Shown here: piece by piece, positions 22,143-33,905 of the stretch
Layout: each line of letters opens with the position of its first letter
Numbering within the stretch: the stretch's first letter is position 1
NCBI RefSeq assembly: GCF_029227915.1
Contig: NC_079880.1
Coordinates: 17,070,001 to 17,134,000, forward strand
Source of the DNA: Hydractinia symbiolongicarpus
Taxonomy: Eukaryota; Cnidaria; Hydrozoa; Anthoathecata; Hydractiniidae
Length of the DNA: 64,000 nucleotides
Direction of reading: 5' to 3'
The notes under the pieces: generated by a model
Databases searched by the model: none
What the model saw: the letters and a program-made list of their open reading frames with translations, nothing else
What the model was told of the DNA's origin: nothing
Made by a program: the position numbers and the translations under genes

Positions 22143-23899
22143 TTCAGTGTAAAATTTACTGAAGACTGAACTTAGTTTGCTTTTATGATCTCGAGAAATA
22201 ATTTAAAGCCTTGCATTACATTTGTTTCTCTTTTATATGCACTTAAAGGAAAACTAACGATTGATAACAAGTTGTGCTTAAAATGCTCATTATAGTGTGA
22301 ATATGAAGTGTTATTTTTTTAATATTTGTGAGCTTTGTTGACGTCACAAATGAACAAAATATGTACGAACCAAGTTAGCTTTTGTTCGTTATTTGCGGTG
22401 ACTGTTAATGTAATTATCGTCTCTGTGGACAAAATTTGATCATAAAAAAAAAATAATACAAAAAAACATATATGTAAGTTTTTTCGTTAGTTCTCCTTTC
22501 AAATAAGTTTAAAATTTAAGTAAAGGTATATATTTAACAATTATGTAAGAAATGAAGTTGAAAAGTATTTTTCAGTCTGCTTGATTCAATATGTTTGTCA
22601 ATCAGACTATAGTTAAGGTAAAAACACAAACACGAACAGGTGTTTGTTTAAATACAATTCTGTCTGTTTTCATTGTAGTTGAATAGTAAAGGAGTGTTAG
22701 TCAAGCCAGACTTTCTTATTTACGGTTTTAAGCGAAATAGAAAAGAACTAGTACTGTCCATAACTAAATAAAGAAGGACAACACACAGGGAGTATCAACA
22801 AAGTGAAACTACAGAATTCTGATGTCTTATCTCTACTTTATTTAAGGTAGTAAAACGTTTCGTATTCCACTTTATTTTATGCTGATGTTTTTAACTTTTT
22901 CAACTAACTCATTCATCCTTAAGTTTCTTTTATTTTGTTGTTTACATGCATGAAGAGCATAAATAGTTGGTTTTATACAGTAGTGAAATAAGGACACCTA
23001 ACGTTGGGAGCGCAAATCATGCAAGACACACAAAATCCACCATGCTATTGTGATCTTCGCAATAGGAAAGAATTTGCGATAGCATCACAAATAACATTTT
23101 AAGATGGTGGCCATGATGGTTCACGATGTTCATGTTGGATGTGATGTTAACAATACATTCTAATGTTCTAGCAGGGTGCGTTTAAAATAGAAATATTTAG
23201 TTCATTTCTTTAAATCATGTTCATAATTAGTAGATGTTGAAAAAAATGTGTTGGACACAAGCGGTGGAAATTTAAACTCATGAACCTCAAATACGAGAAT
23301 CCAGTGTCTGAACTTAGGGACTCTCTTAATCTTGACTTCCTTGTATCTAATAGTTAGTGATGATGTTCACGATGCTTAGAAATTTTTTAATCGTGACATC
23401 ATTATGGATCAAGCGCAGTATATGGCCAAATGAATTCAAATATGTGGTAAATCTAGTTTTTGGTGTTTTGAAAGATGTATGATAATGCATTATAAAGTGT
23501 TTTGCTTATGAGAAATGGATCACATTTTATATGAGTTAAACAATCGTGATTGTTTCAAGATCGTATCATCATTTTTTAAATTTGTTTTCATGAAACAAAC
23601 AGGAAGCCATTTATAACGATTTAAAACGATTGTAATTTATTTTGTTCTTTAAGCTCAAAAAATGATATGAAGTGAAAGCGAATAGAAAACGATTGGGAAA
23701 CTATTTTAAAACGAATCTAGAAACAAAATTTGAAGCAAATTCTGAAACGATTTGTTTCCTCAAAGCAATTGAAAAACAATTAAAAACGTGATAAATTTTG
23801 TAGGTGAAACTATTTTTAGACATTCCTTTCTCACTGACAGATGTCACAAAAACGGTAATTTCTTTAAATAAACTAGTAAAACTGCAAATTTAAAGTTTC
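22143..23899. other. Intergenic stretch; AAACGATT-rich from about 23600
   Basis: No gene recognised before 23600. From about 23600 to 23800 the sequence is rich in AAACGATT and AAACAATT words, which recur at 26670-26870. These may be the subterminal regions of one transposon enclosing the minisatellite and the pogo-like relic, but terminal inverted repeats were not pinned down. Confidence 0.35.
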
Positions 23900-24480
23900 G
23901 ATCTACACCATCTACTGCAATCTCTTTGCTTTCCATAACCCTGTTTCCATGCTTTTTAAACAATCTACGGTGATTTCTTTGCTTTCTATGCTGCCGTTTT
24001 TAGTTGCTTTATACGACCTACAGTAACCTTTTCAGTTTCTACAATCCTGTTTTCATGATTTTTAAACAATATATGGCAATGTTTTGACTTTCTACGATCT
24101 TATTTTCATGATTTTAAATGATCTACAGCAACTGTTTGCTTTCAACGATACGGTTTTAAATGGTTTTAAACAATCTAAAGTCACATTTTTTGCTTTCTTT
24201 GATCCTGTTTTCATGATTTTTAAAGGATCTACAACAATCTTTTTGCTTTCTACCTTTTGTTTGACTTTTTTTAAACAATCTACAGCAATCTTTTCGTTTT
24301 CCACAATCTCGTTTTTATCATTTTTAAACAACCTAGCACAATGTTTTGCTTTGACCATCCTGTTTCCTTTTTTAAACAATCTAGAGCAATCGTTTCGTTT
24401 TCTACGAACCCGTTTCGACTGTTTTTAAACAATCCATGGTGATCTTTTCACTTTATACGATCTTGTTTTGTTTTTTGTGA
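23900..24480. repeat. Minisatellite, 51-54-bp unit, about 11 copies
   Basis: Tandem units share the core AAACAATCTACAGCAATC, then TTTTCGTTTTCTACGATCC and TGTTTTCATGATTTTT. Core positions are near 23954, 24012, 24063, 24116, 24168, 24222, 24273, 24326, 24376 and 24426, with a partial first unit from about 23905. Many indels are three bases, so both strands happen to be open for about 100 codons (24084-24428 plus, 24379-24092 minus), but composition is repeat-driven and I do not regard either as a gene. Confidence 0.85.
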
Positions 24481-25359
24481 CAAAGAATGCAGATATCCTG
24501 AAATTACTGCTTAAATTAATGCTTCCCTCTTTTAAAGCCCCCCCCCCCCCAGGAAGATATTCCTACAAACATCTCTGATATTCAGAAAAACTTTTTAGAC
24601 CGGCTGTAAGTTTATATATAAGAAGGAAAAGAACAAATGATTTTATTTCATTATTTCCTTATATAAATTAATATAAATGCAACAAACTTCCTGTATAAAT
24701 TCTTCTTCCGGTGAAAAAGTTTCAGTGTTTTATATAGTCATTTTTTGCAGGAATGACCAAACTAATTTCATACTTACGTTTTTTAGTAACTTTAGCACTA
24801 ATAAAGTTGTTCAATCAACATTCAAAAAATGATATAGAAGGCACGACAGTTCCATAGGGGCATGCGCAGTCAGTTCACTTTTCCCATCCTTATTTTCTTT
24901 GTAAATTCCAATTGCAAACTTATCATATTCTGAGACTTCATCTCTTCCATCTGGTTTTTGAAAAGTTTTGGACTAATAATGGGAACTCAGTTGACTTTGT
25001 AAATATGATGCCCACAAGTGATACTTCGATATTTGATCCTGTGAGAAGGCTGATATTTAACAGGAAGACTCAACTCTAGCCATATTTATAAATTAAAAAA
25101 AGGCATTTATATCATGGGAAGGAAGAACAAACTTCTAGTTTAAAACATTTGAATATACAAAACATGTGAAAAGTCTGAACAAAATGTTTTTCCGACACCA
25201 ATTTTATTTTGTTGCTACATGCTTGTGTTAAGAATCTCTTGGCAGAGTCATACTCATAAGAAACATCCCACAAATGTAAATAATATTATATGGCTTGTAA
25301 AAAACAAGTTATAAAGTTTTCAGAAACAAATTTAAACGGAAGTGCTGCATTGAAGTTCC
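24481..25359. other. Spacer between minisatellite and transposase relic
   Basis: No coding signal found. A C10 run lies at 24540-24550. Confidence 0.4.
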
Positions 25360-26640
25360 AGATTTAGGTGAAAAGAGCGCAAGAATGGCATCAAAATAAG
25401 GATGAAATTCAAGTCATAAAAAACAAACGTCGGAGTCTTGATGGTGGTGGTAAAAAGTTAACTGACGACCAAAGAAAGGTGCAGTAATATGCTTCATGTT
25501 TCTCGTAAACTTATCATGCTTAAAGCAAAGTCCAGATTTGACGAGATGTGTTGAGAAGGTAACAGATTGGAAGGGTTATTTCAAGCAAGTTGTAGATGGC
25601 TACAGAGATTCATGAACAGAAATTATCTCCCGTGCCAGTGAGCCCTACATTTTAACAAAACCTTAACTAAGTCAGCCAACTAGGTTTTCTTGTTATTCAA
25701 AAAAGACGTTATATTTTTAAGTGATTTTGTATCTAATATTTTATAGACACCTAACAACAGCAGCCTGAAAGGACCCATCACAATTTAACCCTTTCAAAAT
25801 CATTGCGATGGATGAAACGCCAGTTTGGTCAGATATAGTAATCAGTAATACAGCAAACAACACTGGCCAAAAAGAGGTTATACTCAAAACAACTTGTCAT
25901 GAAAAGGTTTGCGTTAGTGTCTGCTTTGGTGCAAAAGCAGACGGCTCAAAATTGTAATCATTCATCGTTTTTGCTGGCGTCAAACAGTAGTCAGCTGAAT
26001 TATATAAAAAGTTCAGAACAAAATGCATAGTGACATTAAGAGACATTGATTAGATGAAGGAACGTAAAGTGTTGTAAAGAGGTTTTTGAATCTCTCTCCT
26101 TCCATAAAAGCCTTCTTGTGTGGGATACATTTTAAGCTCTCCGACTGAAGAAGTTAAAGTTTCTTTAAAGAGAATGAAAGTAATTCGATTTCAGGTGTAC
26201 GTACAAAGTACATTCGTGCCCCAGATGTGTACTGGAAAAAACATTTATAGGGTAGATTTCTCAAATGTAAGATGAATGGTTAGCGAATGGTATTTATCGA
26301 TATACAGAAGCAAAAAACACGAAACCAGCCCCAAGACGCATAGTGTTTGAATGGATTTTATGCGAATAAAAAATAATAAAAAACATTCAAAGGTTGTGCC
26401 GGAAATTTTAAAAACAAAGAAAGTGAAGACGACAAGATCCATTGCTTTAAAGAGGAACAGCTGTGTAGGGCTGGCAGAGCACTTTTAAAAGATCGAACTA
26501 TGTTCCTTCACGATAATGAACCTAAAAATAATCCTTTTTATAACCCAACAGACTCAGACATTAAAGAAGCAAACATCCAGTTCCATCTTTTTGATAAAAG
26601 AAGACCATGAGGGAAATTGTCCCTCTGTAACAGATGTTTA
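25360..26640 (+). pseudogene. Pogo/Tigger-like (Tc1/mariner superfamily) transposase relic
   Basis: Shifting plus-strand frames preserve pogo-type DDE_1 transposase motifs. Near 25425-25455 is RRSLDGGGKKLTDD, typical of the CENP-B-type helix-turn-helix region. At 25803-25980 is AMDETPVWSDIV, GQKEVILKTTCHEKVCVSVC, GAKADGSKL and SFIVFAGVK, which includes the first catalytic aspartate (MDET). At about 26195-26235 is TKYIRAPDVYWKKH, matching the conserved C-terminal end of the catalytic domain. Stops (for example in KL*SFIV and KQ*SAEL) and several frame changes make it dead. The enzyme would have mobilised its own element by DDE chemistry at TA sites. The family assignment is based on these motifs. 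Confidence 0.75.
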
Positions 26641-27169
26641 AAGATAAAAAAATTTTGTTTTGAAATAAAAAGGTTTTTTAAACGATTTTTAATTCTGGGA
26701 AGCGATTTTCAATTCAATGAAGCGATTTGAAACTATTTTTAAACAAATTAAAACAAATTTGAAACGATTTTGGGGGAATTTTTTTTTTAAATTTGTTTCA
26801 AAATCATATAGAGATCGTTTTAAATAAAATATTATACAAATTAAAATGATTAGTATTTAAACGGTCATGGAGACGATCCTTTATTAAATGCCTAAAATAA
26901 ATTAATATTTTTTTGTTTTTTTTAAGGAATAAGTATACTTGGCATTACATGTCTTAAATAACTTATTGTATATTGCTTATGTTACAAACCACACACAAGC
27001 TCCTAAAAGGAAGATTTTGTGACTATGTTTCTTTTCAACTATGTGAGCGCTTATCATAGAGCCATTTTCCATGCAATTCAGCAACTGTTTTTTTGTTGTG
27101 AAAATTTGTATTAATAGTAAAGCTACTTTTCAAGTCAAACATAACATGGAAAATAATTTTTTGTTTCAG
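26641..27169. other. Upstream region of the HERC-like gene
   Basis: The first half (26670-26870) consists of AAACGATT-type repeats. The rest up to the acceptor at 27168-27169 is AT-rich with no recognisable element. The promoter of the HERC-like gene is not identified and may lie further upstream, because the coding exon starts with a splice acceptor. Confidence 0.35.
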
Positions 27170-27344
27170 GGAATAGTAAGACAAATAGATGTGTAAATAT
27201 GACTAATGGAGCTATAAGTCAATGAAACAAATGTGGTATGCAATCAAATGGCTGTTTTTAGTTGGGGAAACAATTTCTTTGGACAGTTAGGATTAGTTAA
27301 TGATCCTGAAAATGAAGATGCATGTGTTTCTCTTCCCACACTTG
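27170..27344 (+). CDS. HERC3/4-like RCC1-repeat protein, first coding exon (CDS from 27248)
   Basis: A TTTTTTGTTTCAG acceptor ends at 27169; 5' UTR follows, with stops in the coding frame, then ATG at 27248. The exon encodes MAVFSWGNNFFGQLGL and ends SLPTL at 27344 before the donor GTAGGT, phase 1. WGNNFFGQLG is the hallmark turn of an RCC1 beta-propeller blade. Joined with the four later exons, the product is collinear with the N-terminus of small HERC ubiquitin ligases, in which RCC1 repeats precede a C-terminal HECT domain that transfers ubiquitin. The HECT part is not in this window. A short uORF (ATG at 27222) overlaps the start. The acceptor could splice to a non-coding exon or, in a hydrozoan, receive a trans-spliced leader; this is untested. 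Confidence 0.82.
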
Positions 27345-28012
27345 GTAGGTCATCTTTTTTTGTATTAATTTTCTTAAATATAAGTACTTTAATTCTTAGA
27401 TTAAGTCTTGTCCTGAATATTTTTATAAGATGTTTTGTCGAAGTTTAGATTTTGAATTGAATTTACAATTTCCAAGTTATGCTAAAACAACTTTTTAATA
27501 CTTTTTTTACAGCAAATAACTTTTTAGTTTTTGTTGTACTCAAGCAGGTATGCATAGTGAGGATAACATGACATTCTTTTCAGCAATCCTAATCAACCAA
27601 ATCAATAATTGTCATACTAAAATAACTAATTTTGGTCCATATGTTTGTCTAATTTAATAAAGTGCAATAGATAAAAAAAATATAGAACCTTTTTTTTTGT
27701 GGAGTAGCAGTAAATGTGTGTTGTTGTTGTTGTTACATCTGCACTGCATATTACGTTGAAATATAATAAACTATAACGTAACTTAACACACCATATACAA
27801 ACAAATAAAACAGCTTAAGTTCGGGTTCATTGGGTGTGCTGAGAATAGAATTGGTGTGATACTAATTACTCTACTAATTCTGTAGAGAAATCGGATAATT
27901 CATTTTTTGTTAATAAAGTGTGTTACCATTTGAATGAAAACTGAATCTGTATTATGAAATAGAAAATAAGGAGGGAATTAGTTTTTTTTTTAATTTTTGC
28001 AATTTTTTTTAG

Positions 28013-28153
28013 TGAAATCTTCATTAGAGGTAAAAAATATTTCCTGTGGATGGAATCACACATTGTTTTTGATGAAAAATGGATCTGTGTATTCATGTGG
28101 TTTAAATGATCAAGGTCAACTAGGACTCGCAAAAGCTGAAATAGCAATTCCTG
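28013..28153 (+). CDS. HERC3/4-like protein, exon 2
   Basis: Preceded by a T8 tract and AG at 28011-28012 and followed by GTAAAT. It completes a Val codon with exon 1 and encodes KSSLEVKNISCGWNHTLFLM then NGSVYSCGLNDQGQLGL, the SCGxxHTLxL...GxVYSCGxNxxGQLG pattern of one full RCC1 blade, as in HERC4. It ends in phase 1, fitting the two leading bases of exon 3. Codons 33-79. Confidence 0.85.
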
Positions 28154-29542
28154 GTAAATAGCTTTGCAAAAGTTAAAAACTTTATTATTTTATTATTGCT
28201 TACTCTTATTATTAGCAAATAGTTACAAGCTAAATCCACTCTATGGTAGTTCAAAACTGTTTTATTCAGTGAATAAGAATTTGGTAATGTTAATCACTGA
28301 TCTAAACTCGAAACAAACAAATTGATGATTTGATTATTTACCCAAAAGTAGATTGAAAGTGAGAGATCTGGGCCAATTTGTTTCCCCAGTTCCAGCACAA
28401 ATTCAATTTCTAGAACATAAAGGCAAAATCTTTAAATTTATTAGATCCAAGTGGGAGGGAGCAAAGATTTGGGGTTTTATCTGAAGTATAACGAAAGAGG
28501 GTAGTAGAACGTGTTGCATGTTTTGCATGTAGGTCTGTTTTTTGTTTCTACTGCTTCCACACTCAACAAAAAATTATTATAAATTGTGCCAGAAAAATAA
28601 ACCCTCTAAGCTATAGAAATGATGATAAATGCAGAATTTGGCATTGAATTGACAAATAAATAGAGTTAAATAGAGTAAAAGTAAAAGTAAAACCTGTAGA
28701 AATTAATAAATTAACAAACCAAGTTTGGGTCTTGTGAAGCTGCCACAAAAACTAGCGGTAACCAAGGCAATATAAATGTTACAAGCAATAAGAATCAAAG
28801 TTTTATGCAATACTATCAGCAAACAAAAACATACAGCAACAAAGTACAAAAAAGGCATTAAAGAAGTAACTTCAATGATAACAATTTCCTGTAACAATAG
28901 AGAAAATACAACATAATGGTAGACCTATTTGGATAAGATGAAATTAGGCAATAAAAATACAATAGACCTGCTACTTATATCTTATATGGGAAAAGGATAT
29001 TATTGCTGAATTAAAATCCTACCAGGAATTGTCTCCTCACACATAACAGTCATGGTAACAGGAAACTATTTGCTGTTTGAGATATTTCCCAGAAACATAC
29101 AGAAGGCTGCATAGAAAAACACACAGAATCATTGGTTTTCCATTTTCGAGATTTTATCAGTGCTTTAGACCCAGCACACTTAGTCCTGTTTCTATTTTTC
29201 TCATTTTTTATTCAGTGGGAGAAACTCTGCACCTGTGTTTTTGGTGGTTGGGACCACAGGATTGGCTGTGGAAAAAGCTGATCCTATGGACCCACAGCTT
29301 GTCGCTGTTAGACAATGATAATAAGTGTTGACTTTTATATCTATTTCACTTTTACACAAAGCATTACTGGTGGTGCGTAAAAAACTAATAAATAAAAAAT
29401 AAAAAAAAGAAAATTCCCTGTGTAGCATATAAAATATAAAAAATACTGAACATACGAATAATAACCCAAACACTGTACCTAGTATACAAACACAAGTGCT
29501 TACTCTCCTTTAACCTGTTAACAGCACTTCCCTAATCATCAA
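28154..29542. other. Intronic stretch before the first Polinton relic
   Basis: No gene recognised. The segment 28345-28420 (GAAAGTGAGAGATCTGGGCC, then CAGCACAAATTCAATTTCT) has an inverted, diverged partner at 49425-49490, so it belongs to an unnamed interspersed repeat. Confidence 0.4.
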
Positions 29543-30237
29543 TTACACTAGTCTCCTTATCAATAATCTTAACTTATGAGTGCTGATAGGAATTAGAATT
29601 AAAAGCATCTTCTTTTGATGTGTTATATTTTTTGATGTAACTAAATAAGCCTGGGTCAACACCCACAAAGAATGTGATATATGCCTACCACAAATACTCA
29701 AATCAAGCAACAGCTGTCTCCTCTTATCCACCATTTCATAAGCAATAACATCATACACAGTAAACAGAACCTTACAGCCAGCCAATTCCCTAGTAAAAAA
29801 CCAAAAAACCTTAAATAACCTAGCACCAGTTTCCACCAAATAATACACAATCATCTCCATAACCACTTCCTTTTAAAATAACTTTTCTTCCATCCCAAAA
29901 GTTAAAAAAAAAACTAAAATAAATCTAAAACCAACCTAGTTTTTCTACAACCTGTTGACCCTTCAAATAACGCTGTTGATATTCTATTCACTATAGGATA
30001 TTCCATACTAATTTTATTTCCATTACTATCAACAATACTAACATTCAAAGAATGAATACACGTCCATGCCAACCTGTAATACAAAATATTCTTAGGTTTA
30101 ACAGCAACAACGCTTTCATACTGAATCTCTTTCCCACTGTATAAATCCCTACACCTCACATTATCAACTAAATTATCACAACTATTCAACTCTTCCAATG
30201 ACAAGGACTTCACACATGTATTCAGCCTCTGAACCAT
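29543..30237 (-). pseudogene. Polinton/Maverick packaging ATPase (FtsK/A32-like) relic
   Basis: Two minus-strand ORFs, 30237-29914 and 29866-29543, form one broken gene. The first ends in a Walker A-like FEGSTGCRKTRLVLDL, where the family has GCGKT: Gly is replaced by Arg. The second holds the Walker B region LFTVYDVIAYEM, where one expects VDD and ADE; both acidic positions have become Tyr. Then follow LDLSICGRH and HSLWVLTQAY, a sensor-like motif of the A32 family. In Polintons and related virus-like elements this ATPase is thought to pump DNA into capsids. With the Walker changes and the frame break it cannot be active. Assignment is by motif pattern. Confidence 0.65.
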
Positions 30238-31030
30238 TCCCCTTAAATACTAGGGCATGACAATATCAGCATAGTTTTTTTTCTTCGAAATATGTCTAAA
30301 ACTAGTGTTCCAAGAGTGTTTCAAAATACTTTTATACTATTTTGAAATTTGTAAAGTTTTTCAGCATATTTAAACATAAATCAAAAGAGGAAGGTTGTGT
30401 TCATGTTAATGGCTACTTTTTTATTGAAGGGGAGTGAAATGAAAAAAAGGGGAAAAATGCAAACAGCTATTTGAATGAAGTCATGGCTGTAAAGAAGAGC
30501 AGTGTAGTGTATACTATACAATTTTAAATGGTATGAACGAAGAGTCATTCAAGGTATTACAGTATTAGTAGAACTTTTGTTATTTCTTTTTTTGCTTTGT
30601 TTTTCTTTGTTCGCATGTGTATCATCATAGCTATCATTCATCTTTATCACAAAAAAATGCACAAAAATCTTTCATAGCGTCAGAAAAATGCACACCTGTT
30701 GTCAGCACCTTTAAACTTCTTTCGATATGTTTAAAATTCTACAAATCGATTTGCAGAATTTTCTTGTTCTGAAATACTGAAAAATTTCACACCATGTCTC
30801 GAAATTAAGTTCTGAGCAATTCAAAATACTTTGGAAAGCTTTCAAAATGTTTTAAAATATTTCGAAATATTTCTAAAATAAAAATTTCAAGTGTATCTCA
30901 GCCTTTAAAATTATTCCCCCAATAAATTTCATAAGCTCACTAAATTAACAAAATCTTGCCTTCAAAATCTTCTTTTAACTGCTAGAGGAAACCCTCTCAC
31001 AAGAACATAACACACACCCAAAAAAATGCA

Positions 31031-31745
31031 CTAACCCAACCTCAATATCGCCACCAACAGCAACTCTCTAATTCCACTTGCAAACTTTACTAATGTCCGT
31101 AACCTCACGTACATATACCAACCCCACAAATAATATCCCAACAATCCTGCTAGTAACAAACAAAATCTGCCCAGTCTATTGGTTTTGTGATAATTCGCAA
31201 CATCTCCACCGCCTTGGTAAATATTGCAGCCAAATGAGTACATGGGGGGTTATTTTTCGCATGATATCGTTCGTCAAGTGCTGGTTAATGTTATTATTAA
31301 ACCGCCATGCCTTGATGCGGCTTCCCTCTTCAAACATTTCCATGTCAGCATCAAAAATGTTCTGAATGTCCTCGATTACATCAGGGTCCGTGGCTTGTTT
31401 CGCTTCTTTCTCGAACATATGTTTAAGATCGGCAATTCCCTGATATTCCTCATCTATGGTGATACGTTGAACCTCATCGTGGAGAGTTGCTGATCCTGAA
31501 AATTGATCCCTGGCCTTGTTGTAGTAGTAACTAACGGTATCCCGCACGCTCCTTAGTTGTTTAACGAGAGCTTCGCGAGTTGCCGCTACTGGTGCTGACA
31601 CGGTATTATATATTTTACTGATTGCATTTTTGAACCAACTCATTCCTTTATTATATACAGATTTCATTTCCAACCAGCATTTTTTTGACTCAGTGGACAT
31701 TTCAAAAATATTTAGGGAATTTCCATTATATATGCTATTGCGCAT
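31031..31745 (-). pseudogene. Polinton-associated membrane/structural ORF, frameshifted
   Basis: Minus-strand ORF 31745-31176 (189 codons) continues in another frame to 31031. It contains a conserved-looking APVAATREALVKQLRSVRD, a helical middle part, MEMFEEGSRIKAWRFN, and in the second frame YQGGGDVANYHKTNR followed by a hydrophobic segment FCLLLAGLLGYYLWGWYMYV that should span a membrane. I recall similar ORFs next to packaging ATPases in cnidarian Polinton-like elements, but the function is unknown to me. The frame break is near 31220-31250. Confidence 0.5.
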
Positions 31746-31944
31746 GCGTTGATGACGTCATATTATTTCTAATATCATTTAATATTATTGGCAATATGAT
31801 ATGATTATATGTTGATATCAACATATGATTTCGTTTTCTTTTTTGGGATGAGGTGGTGGTGGAAGCGGTTTTTTTGGGGGTAAAGGTGTAGGAGGAGCGA
31901 AAACAGTATATGTTCAGTCCTTACTACTACTAGAGCTGGAAAAA

Positions 31945-33905
31945 GGAAAGTTGTGGTTCCTTCATCTTGGTACTCGCTGCATGTTTGATTAATACAAAGA
32001 AGAAAGAAGTTGTGGTATGCGAGATTTTTTAATTATGGATAGCTTATTTTGGAGCACCTAGAAAGTTTCATAACAATTGTGGAGGGGGATTTTGTAATGC
32101 AGTTATGGAGGAGATGAGTGAGAAGTTAGGCGTCGAGATTAGCACAACACCAGGTGAATCACCTTTCAGTAACGGCATTGTAGAGAGAAATAATAAAGTG
32201 CTCTATGAATCGATGATGAAAACCAAATGTTAAATACAATATGGATACTGCTTTGGCATTCTTTCTCCAAACCAACTTGTTGTTTTTTCGGCACCAACGT
32301 GAATTTACCTTCCGTAATATCTGACTCACCTCCTGCTTTAAAATCATCTACTTCCAGTGAAATTGTAAGACGAAATCTTAATGCTCTTCATTCAGCTAGT
32401 GAAAATTTTATTAAGGCAGAATCAAGTAACACCATTCGCCGTACTCTACGACACGATGTGCGCACTTTTTAAGAGGAGCATTACCCAAATGGCGACAAGA
32501 TTTTCTATAGGCGCAAGAATGCAAAGAAATGGAAAGGTCCTGGAACAGTTCTTGGTAAAGAAGGCAATTTTGTGTTAATACGTCATGGTAGTTCCTTTTA
32601 CAGATGAAGGCGATTCCTCCTCCAACTGTAAAGTCACCCTCATCCTCCAATGAAATAAAGACGCAAAGAAGAATGAATTGCGGTAATGTTGTTGCTGAAG
32701 TGGGGGATGAAGATGAAAGTGATAGTGATGCGGAAATGGTAGAGAAAGATGAGAGGGAATCTAGTGATGTTAGTGAATCTGCGGTTGGTGAAGATAAATC
32801 AGCTGGTGATGCCTCTGATGTTGATCACGAAGCAGAGAGAGTAGTTGATAATGTTGAAAGCAAAGATGCTGATAATTGTGGTGAGACAGTAAGTGATATG
32901 GATGCTGAAGTTGAAGAAGTGGTAGCAAGTGGTGCTAGAGAGGTACTTGATGAAGGTGATGCTGAGAAGCTAGATGGCACTGTTAGAAAAGAAAGTGATA
33001 AAACTACTAGATTTGCGAGGAAGAGCGACGTGTCTAAAAGTAAATGCTTCAATCACAGTAAACCTAAGCCAGAAACTAACATTTTGTATATGCTGAGAGA
33101 TGGTTGTAGTGGTCAGGCAAGAGTCTTATCAAGGCAACCAAAAAGAACAGGTGGTTCTAGTGATTGGGTTAATGTTTTGAGGGCCGGAAAGGATGAACCA
33201 AGTAGTTTAAATTTGAATCAGGTATCTTAGTGGAAAAAAATGGCTTCAGATGAAACTGTGTTGCTTTTTTTAGAAACGGATGAGTGTAAAAAAGCTGTGA
33301 TTGATGCGAAGGAGAAGGAGTTCTCTAATCTGTATGATCATAATGTGTTTCAATGGGTTGATGATGTTGGTCAAGCAACAGTGTCATGCAAGTGGGTAAT
33401 TACAGAGAAGGAGAGAAATGGAGTTACGTTGTTGAAAGCTAGGTTAGTAGCACGAGGATTTGAGGAGGTTGTAGAATGTAGAACTGATTCACCAACTTGT
33501 AGTCGCCTAGCTTTAAGAATGGTGTTTCTGTCTGCGACATCAATGTCTTGGAAGTTGGAATCATTAGATATTACATCAGCCTTTTTACAAGGAAATTTGT
33601 TAAAGAGAGATGTTTTTGTTCGACCACCTGCTGAGTACAGAGAAAAAGGTAAAGAAATCCTGAAGATCTCTTTTTAGTCAGCTTATATGGGTTAATTCTC
33701 AGACCAGACCAGATTGTGCCTTTGATGCATGTTATGTGAGTAACTATGGAAAGAATTCGAAAGTCCGTAATCTCATTGAGGCAAATAAGGCGGTTAAGAA
33801 ATTGAATGATACAAAACTAATCTCGGTCATCCAGAGAATCTTGCAGTAATGGTATATGGTAATGCGACTCATGCGAGTCTACCTAGTGGTGCTTCACAAG
33901 GTCTC
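31945..33905 (+). pseudogene. Copia-like LTR retrotransposon pol relic (integrase - RT - RNase H)
   Basis: The order integrase then reverse transcriptase is that of the Copia superfamily. Integrase: LWIAYFGAPRKFHNNCGGGF (about 32030-32090), where the expected catalytic Asp of the DNGGEF motif is lost, then TTPGESPFSNGIVERNNKVL with the catalytic Glu retained. Next come HYPNGDKIFYRRKNAKKWKG and a 200-codon acidic linker (32604-33230). RT: SCKWVITEKERNGVTLLKAR, LVARGFEE and LESLDITSAFLQGNLLKRDV (33240-33660). RNase H: NSQTRPDCAFDACYVSNYGK and EANKAVKKLN (33690-33810). The RT segment with the active-site double aspartate is deleted between 33660 and 33690. Stops and frameshifts occur at several points. 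No LTRs were identified. Confidence 0.8.

Noticed and set aside
24084-24428. Overlapping ORFs of about 100 codons on both strands
   Set aside because: They run through a minisatellite whose indels are mostly multiples of three, so openness follows from the repeat. Composition is low complexity.
32825-33052. Serine-rich minus-strand ORF
   Set aside because: It is the antisense of the acidic linker in the Copia pol frame.
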